Shown here: positions 6,076 to 7,838 of the stretch, piece after piece
How positions within the stretch are numbered: position 1 is the first letter of the stretch
Layout of the letters: each line of letters opens with the position of its first letter
Assembly (NCBI GenBank): GCA_019246455.1
Contig: JAFAQJ010000095.1
Location: forward strand, 1 to 7,838
Origin: Pseudolabrys sp.
Lineage (GTDB): Bacteria > Pseudomonadota > Alphaproteobacteria > Rhizobiales > Xanthobacteraceae
DNA length: 7,838 bases
Direction of reading: 5' to 3'
Position numbers and translations under genes: made by a program
The notes under the pieces: generated by a model
The model's database searches: none
Seen by the model: the letters and a program-made list of their open reading frames with translations, nothing else
What the model was told of the DNA's origin: nothing

Positions 6076-7061
6076 TTGCCTCTCCAGCGCGCGTAAAGCT
6101 GCGACAGGCCGCCGAGAATGCCGTTCGGCAGGAATATCACGACGCCGACCAGCAAGAGGCCGATCCAGAAATACCAGTATTGCGGGGCGATCCCGGAGAA
6201 CTGGTCGCGCGCGACCATGAAAATCGCGGCGCCGATTAACCCGCCGTAAAGCCGCCCGGCGCCACCCAGCACCAGCATCACCACCACGTCGGCGGAACGC
6301 TGGAAGCTGATCGACTCGAGCGCCACGGTTTGCGTGGTCTGCGCCAGGATCGCGCCGGCGACGCCCGCCAGCATCGCCGCGATCGTATAGGCCATGCGGA
6401 TGTGAGCGCGGCTGTCGGCGCCGATCGCCGGCATGCGCATCAGGTTCTCGCGGATGCCACGCAGCGATAAGCCGAATGGCGAATTGACGATCCGCCGCAC
6501 GCCGAGGAACGCCACGAACAGAATACCGAGTGCGTAGGCATAAGCGACGTAACCATAGAGATCGAACTTGAACATGCCGAACAGCGGCAGCGTCTTGATG
6601 CCTTGCAAGCCGTCCGAACCGCCGGTGAGCCAGTGCGCCTTGTTGGCGATTTCCTGCGCGATCAGGCCGAGTCCGAGCGTGATCATGATGAGGGTGAGAT
6701 GACGGAAGCGCGACACAATGAAGCTCGCCGCGAAGCCGCACAGGCCGGCGAAGACGCTGCCAGCGATCAAACCGGAAAACGGCTCGCCGGTCACATAGAT
6801 CGAGTAGAGCCCGGCGGTGTAGGCGCCGATGCCGAAGAAGGCGGCGTGGCCGAGTGAAACGACGCCGCCATAGCCGAGGATCAGATCGAGTGACAGCGCG
6901 AATAGCGCGGTGATGGCGATCTGGCTCGCCAGCGACAGGTAGCTCGGAAACAAAAAGAACGGAATCAGGGTGACGAGCCAAAAGTAGATCTCGAGCATGC
7001 GCCAGCGGCTGCGCGCGCTGAACCAGATTTGCGGATTGATCGCGAGTTTCGCCGTGCCCAT
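6072..7061 (-). CDS. livM: Branched-chain amino acid-type ABC transporter permease LivM
   Basis: This inner-membrane permease subunit pairs with LivH to form the translocation channel. It has 329 residues, a normal LivM length. The hydrophilic start (1-23) is followed by many hydrophobic segments, the first around 24-40 and the last around 296-316. Family features include GGVVSLGHAAFFGIGAY (65-81), typical of LivM/BPD_transp_2 permeases, the cytoplasmic coupling loop SPFGLSLRGIRENLMRMPAIG (194-214) that contacts the ATPases, and LVLGGAGRLYGGLIGA (263-278). ATG at 7061 lies 3 bp after the livH stop, with GGGAG (7072-7076) 10 nt upstream inside livH. The TGA overlaps the livG ATG. Nothing appears broken. 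Confidence 0.95.
   Translation of the reverse strand: MGTAKLAINPQIWFSARSRWRMLEIYFWLVTLIPFFLFPSYLSLASQIAITALFALSLDLILGYGGVVSLGHAAFFGIGAYTAGLYSIYVTGEPFSGLIAGSVFAGLCGFAASFIVSRFRHLTLIMITLGLGLIAQEIANKAHWLTGGSDGLQGIKTLPLFGMFKFDLYGYVAYAYALGILFVAFLGVRRIVNSPFGLSLRGIRENLMRMPAIGADSRAHIRMAYTIAAMLAGVAGAILAQTTQTVALESISFQRSADVVVMLVLGGAGRLYGGLIGAAIFMVARDQFSGIAPQYWYFWIGLLLVGVVIFLPNGILGGLSQLYARWRGK
6079..6085 (-). promoter_or_regulatory. Ribosome binding site of livG
   Basis: GGAGAGG on the minus strand ends 3 nt before the livG ATG; its GGAG core is 6 nt away. It decides the start inside a frame that is open for another 341 codons upstream. Confidence 0.65.
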
Positions 7062-7064
7062 GGC

Positions 7065-7838
7065 TCAGCGTCTCCCGAACAGCCCGGCCGGCTTCCACAT
7101 CAGCACGGCCACCATCACCGCATAGATGAAGAAAGCGCCGGCCTCCGGAAAGTAATATTTGCCGGCGATGTCGCTCACGCCGATCAGCATCGCGGCGATG
7201 AACGAGCCCGCGATCGAGCCGAGACCGCCGACCGAGACGATGATGAGCACATAGACGAGATAGGCGAACGAGAAATTCGGATCGAGGCCGACAATGTCGA
7301 TCGCCAGCGCGCCGCCGAGACCGGCGAGCCCCGAGCCGAGCGCGAACGTGGCGGCGAACGTCTTGTCGACGTCGATGCCGAGACCCCTCGCCATGCGCTG
7401 GTTGTCGACGGCGGCGCGGATCATCGCGCCAAACCGGGTGTATTCGAGGCCCGCGACGAGCAGGACCGTCATCAACAGCGCAATGCAGACCAGGAACAGC
7501 CGGTATTTACCGATCCCGATACCGAGCAATTCATTGGAGCCGCGCAAGAAAGCCGGCGTCTCGATCGGCTGTTGCAGCGTGCCGAAGATGTAAGCGGCGG
7601 ACGCCACTGAAATGAAGGTGAGCCCGATCGTCAGCAACACTTGATCGAGATCGCTCGCACGGTAGAGCCGCCGGTACAGCGTGCGTTCGAGCGCGACACT
7701 AACGATGGCGGCGGCAATAAAGGCGACTGGCAGCGTCGCGAGGAACGGCCAGTGAAACTCGTTGACCAGGGTGACGGTGACATAGCCGCCGAGCATCGCG
7801 AACGCGCAATGCGCCAGATTGACGAAATTCATCAGCCC
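7065..7838 (-). CDS. livH: Branched-chain amino acid-type ABC transporter permease LivH (5'-truncated)
   Basis: This is the C-terminal 257 residues of the second membrane permease of the importer. The frame runs off the right edge. The Met at 7832 is almost certainly internal, because the edge sequence reads GLMNFVNLAH, the family's usual G-x-x-N-x-AH segment that follows the first helix. About 30-40 N-terminal residues should be missing by comparison with full LivH proteins (about 290). Several hydrophobic helices are visible. The coupling loop is TRFGAMIRAAVDNQRMARGL, comparable to the T-R-x-G-R...A-R-A motif in known LivH proteins, followed by GSGLAGLGGALA and SVGGLGSIAGSF. The stop TGA (7067-7065) lies 3 bp before livM. 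It is the first gene of the operon visible here; the promoter and the solute-binding protein gene must lie further right or elsewhere. Confidence 0.94.
   Translation of the reverse strand, partial: GLMNFVNLAHCAFAMLGGYVTVTLVNEFHWPFLATLPVAFIAAAIVSVALERTLYRRLYRASDLDQVLLTIGLTFISVASAAYIFGTLQQPIETPAFLRGSNELLGIGIGKYRLFLVCIALLMTVLLVAGLEYTRFGAMIRAAVDNQRMARGLGIDVDKTFAATFALGSGLAGLGGALAIDIVGLDPNFSFAYLVYVLIIVSVGGLGSIAGSFIAAMLIGVSDIAGKYYFPEAGAFFIYAVMVAVLMWKPAGLFGRR
7072..7076 (-). promoter_or_regulatory. Ribosome binding site of livM
   Basis: GGGAG on the minus strand lies 10 nt upstream of the livM ATG, within the last codons of livH, and supports that start. Confidence 0.5.

Noticed and set aside
6076..7098. 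A 341-codon upstream extension of the livG frame, which would make a 591-residue protein
   Set aside because: The extension is Arg-rich, matches nothing and overlays livM in another frame. The livG ATG at 6075 has a strong ribosome binding site and the family's standard N-terminus.
1..7838. CRISPR arrays, insertion sequences, tRNA or rRNA genes
   Set aside because: I saw no regularly spaced repeats, transposase motifs, terminal inverted repeats or tRNA-like cloverleaf; nearly all the DNA is explained by coding genes.

Overview
The window is GC-rich and densely packed. Codon use is strongly biased to G/C at third positions, and long open frames appear on the opposite strand as a by-product. 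Gene content and protein style suggest an alphaproteobacterium, probably of the Hyphomicrobiales (Bradyrhizobium/Rhodopseudomonas-like). This rests on remembered family resemblance, for example the 232-residue rhizobial-type orotate phosphoribosyltransferase, not on a search.

Layout. Positions 1-659 (+) hold the C-terminal half of an MFS transporter cut by the left edge. A 119-bp convergent gap (660-778) follows, containing an inverted repeat but no clear intrinsic terminator. From 779 to the right edge everything lies on the minus strand as one tightly packed gene series. In transcription order (right to left) these are: a LivH-type permease (cut by the right edge), a LivM-type permease, LivG-type and LivF-type ABC ATPases, two tandem paralogues of the PuuE/NodB-like polysaccharide-deacetylase superfamily, an amidase-signature hydrolase, and a PyrE-like orotate phosphoribosyltransferase. 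Spacing runs from an 8-bp overlap to gaps of at most 53 bp, with ATGA-type overlaps at livM/livG and deacetylase-like 2/amidase, so a single operon is likely. Its promoter, and presumably the periplasmic binding-protein gene, would lie beyond the right edge.

How the genes may work together (inference). The HAAT-type ABC transporter would import a small, probably nitrogen-containing solute. The two deacetylase-like proteins belong to a superfamily branch that includes the metal-independent allantoinase PuuE, so they could open or hydrolyse a cyclic amide or ureide. The AMI1-like amidase could then release ammonia from the resulting amide. The PRPP-dependent transferase at the end of the operon hints at a pyrimidine-like ring compound, but it could also simply be the housekeeping pyrE.

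The most distinctive non-coding element is a 35-nt hairpin (1480-1514) that nearly fills the gap between the amidase stop and the pyrE-like start. It has no U-tract, and the pyrE-like gene has no visible Shine-Dalgarno. This suggests translational coupling, or RNA-level control of the last gene.
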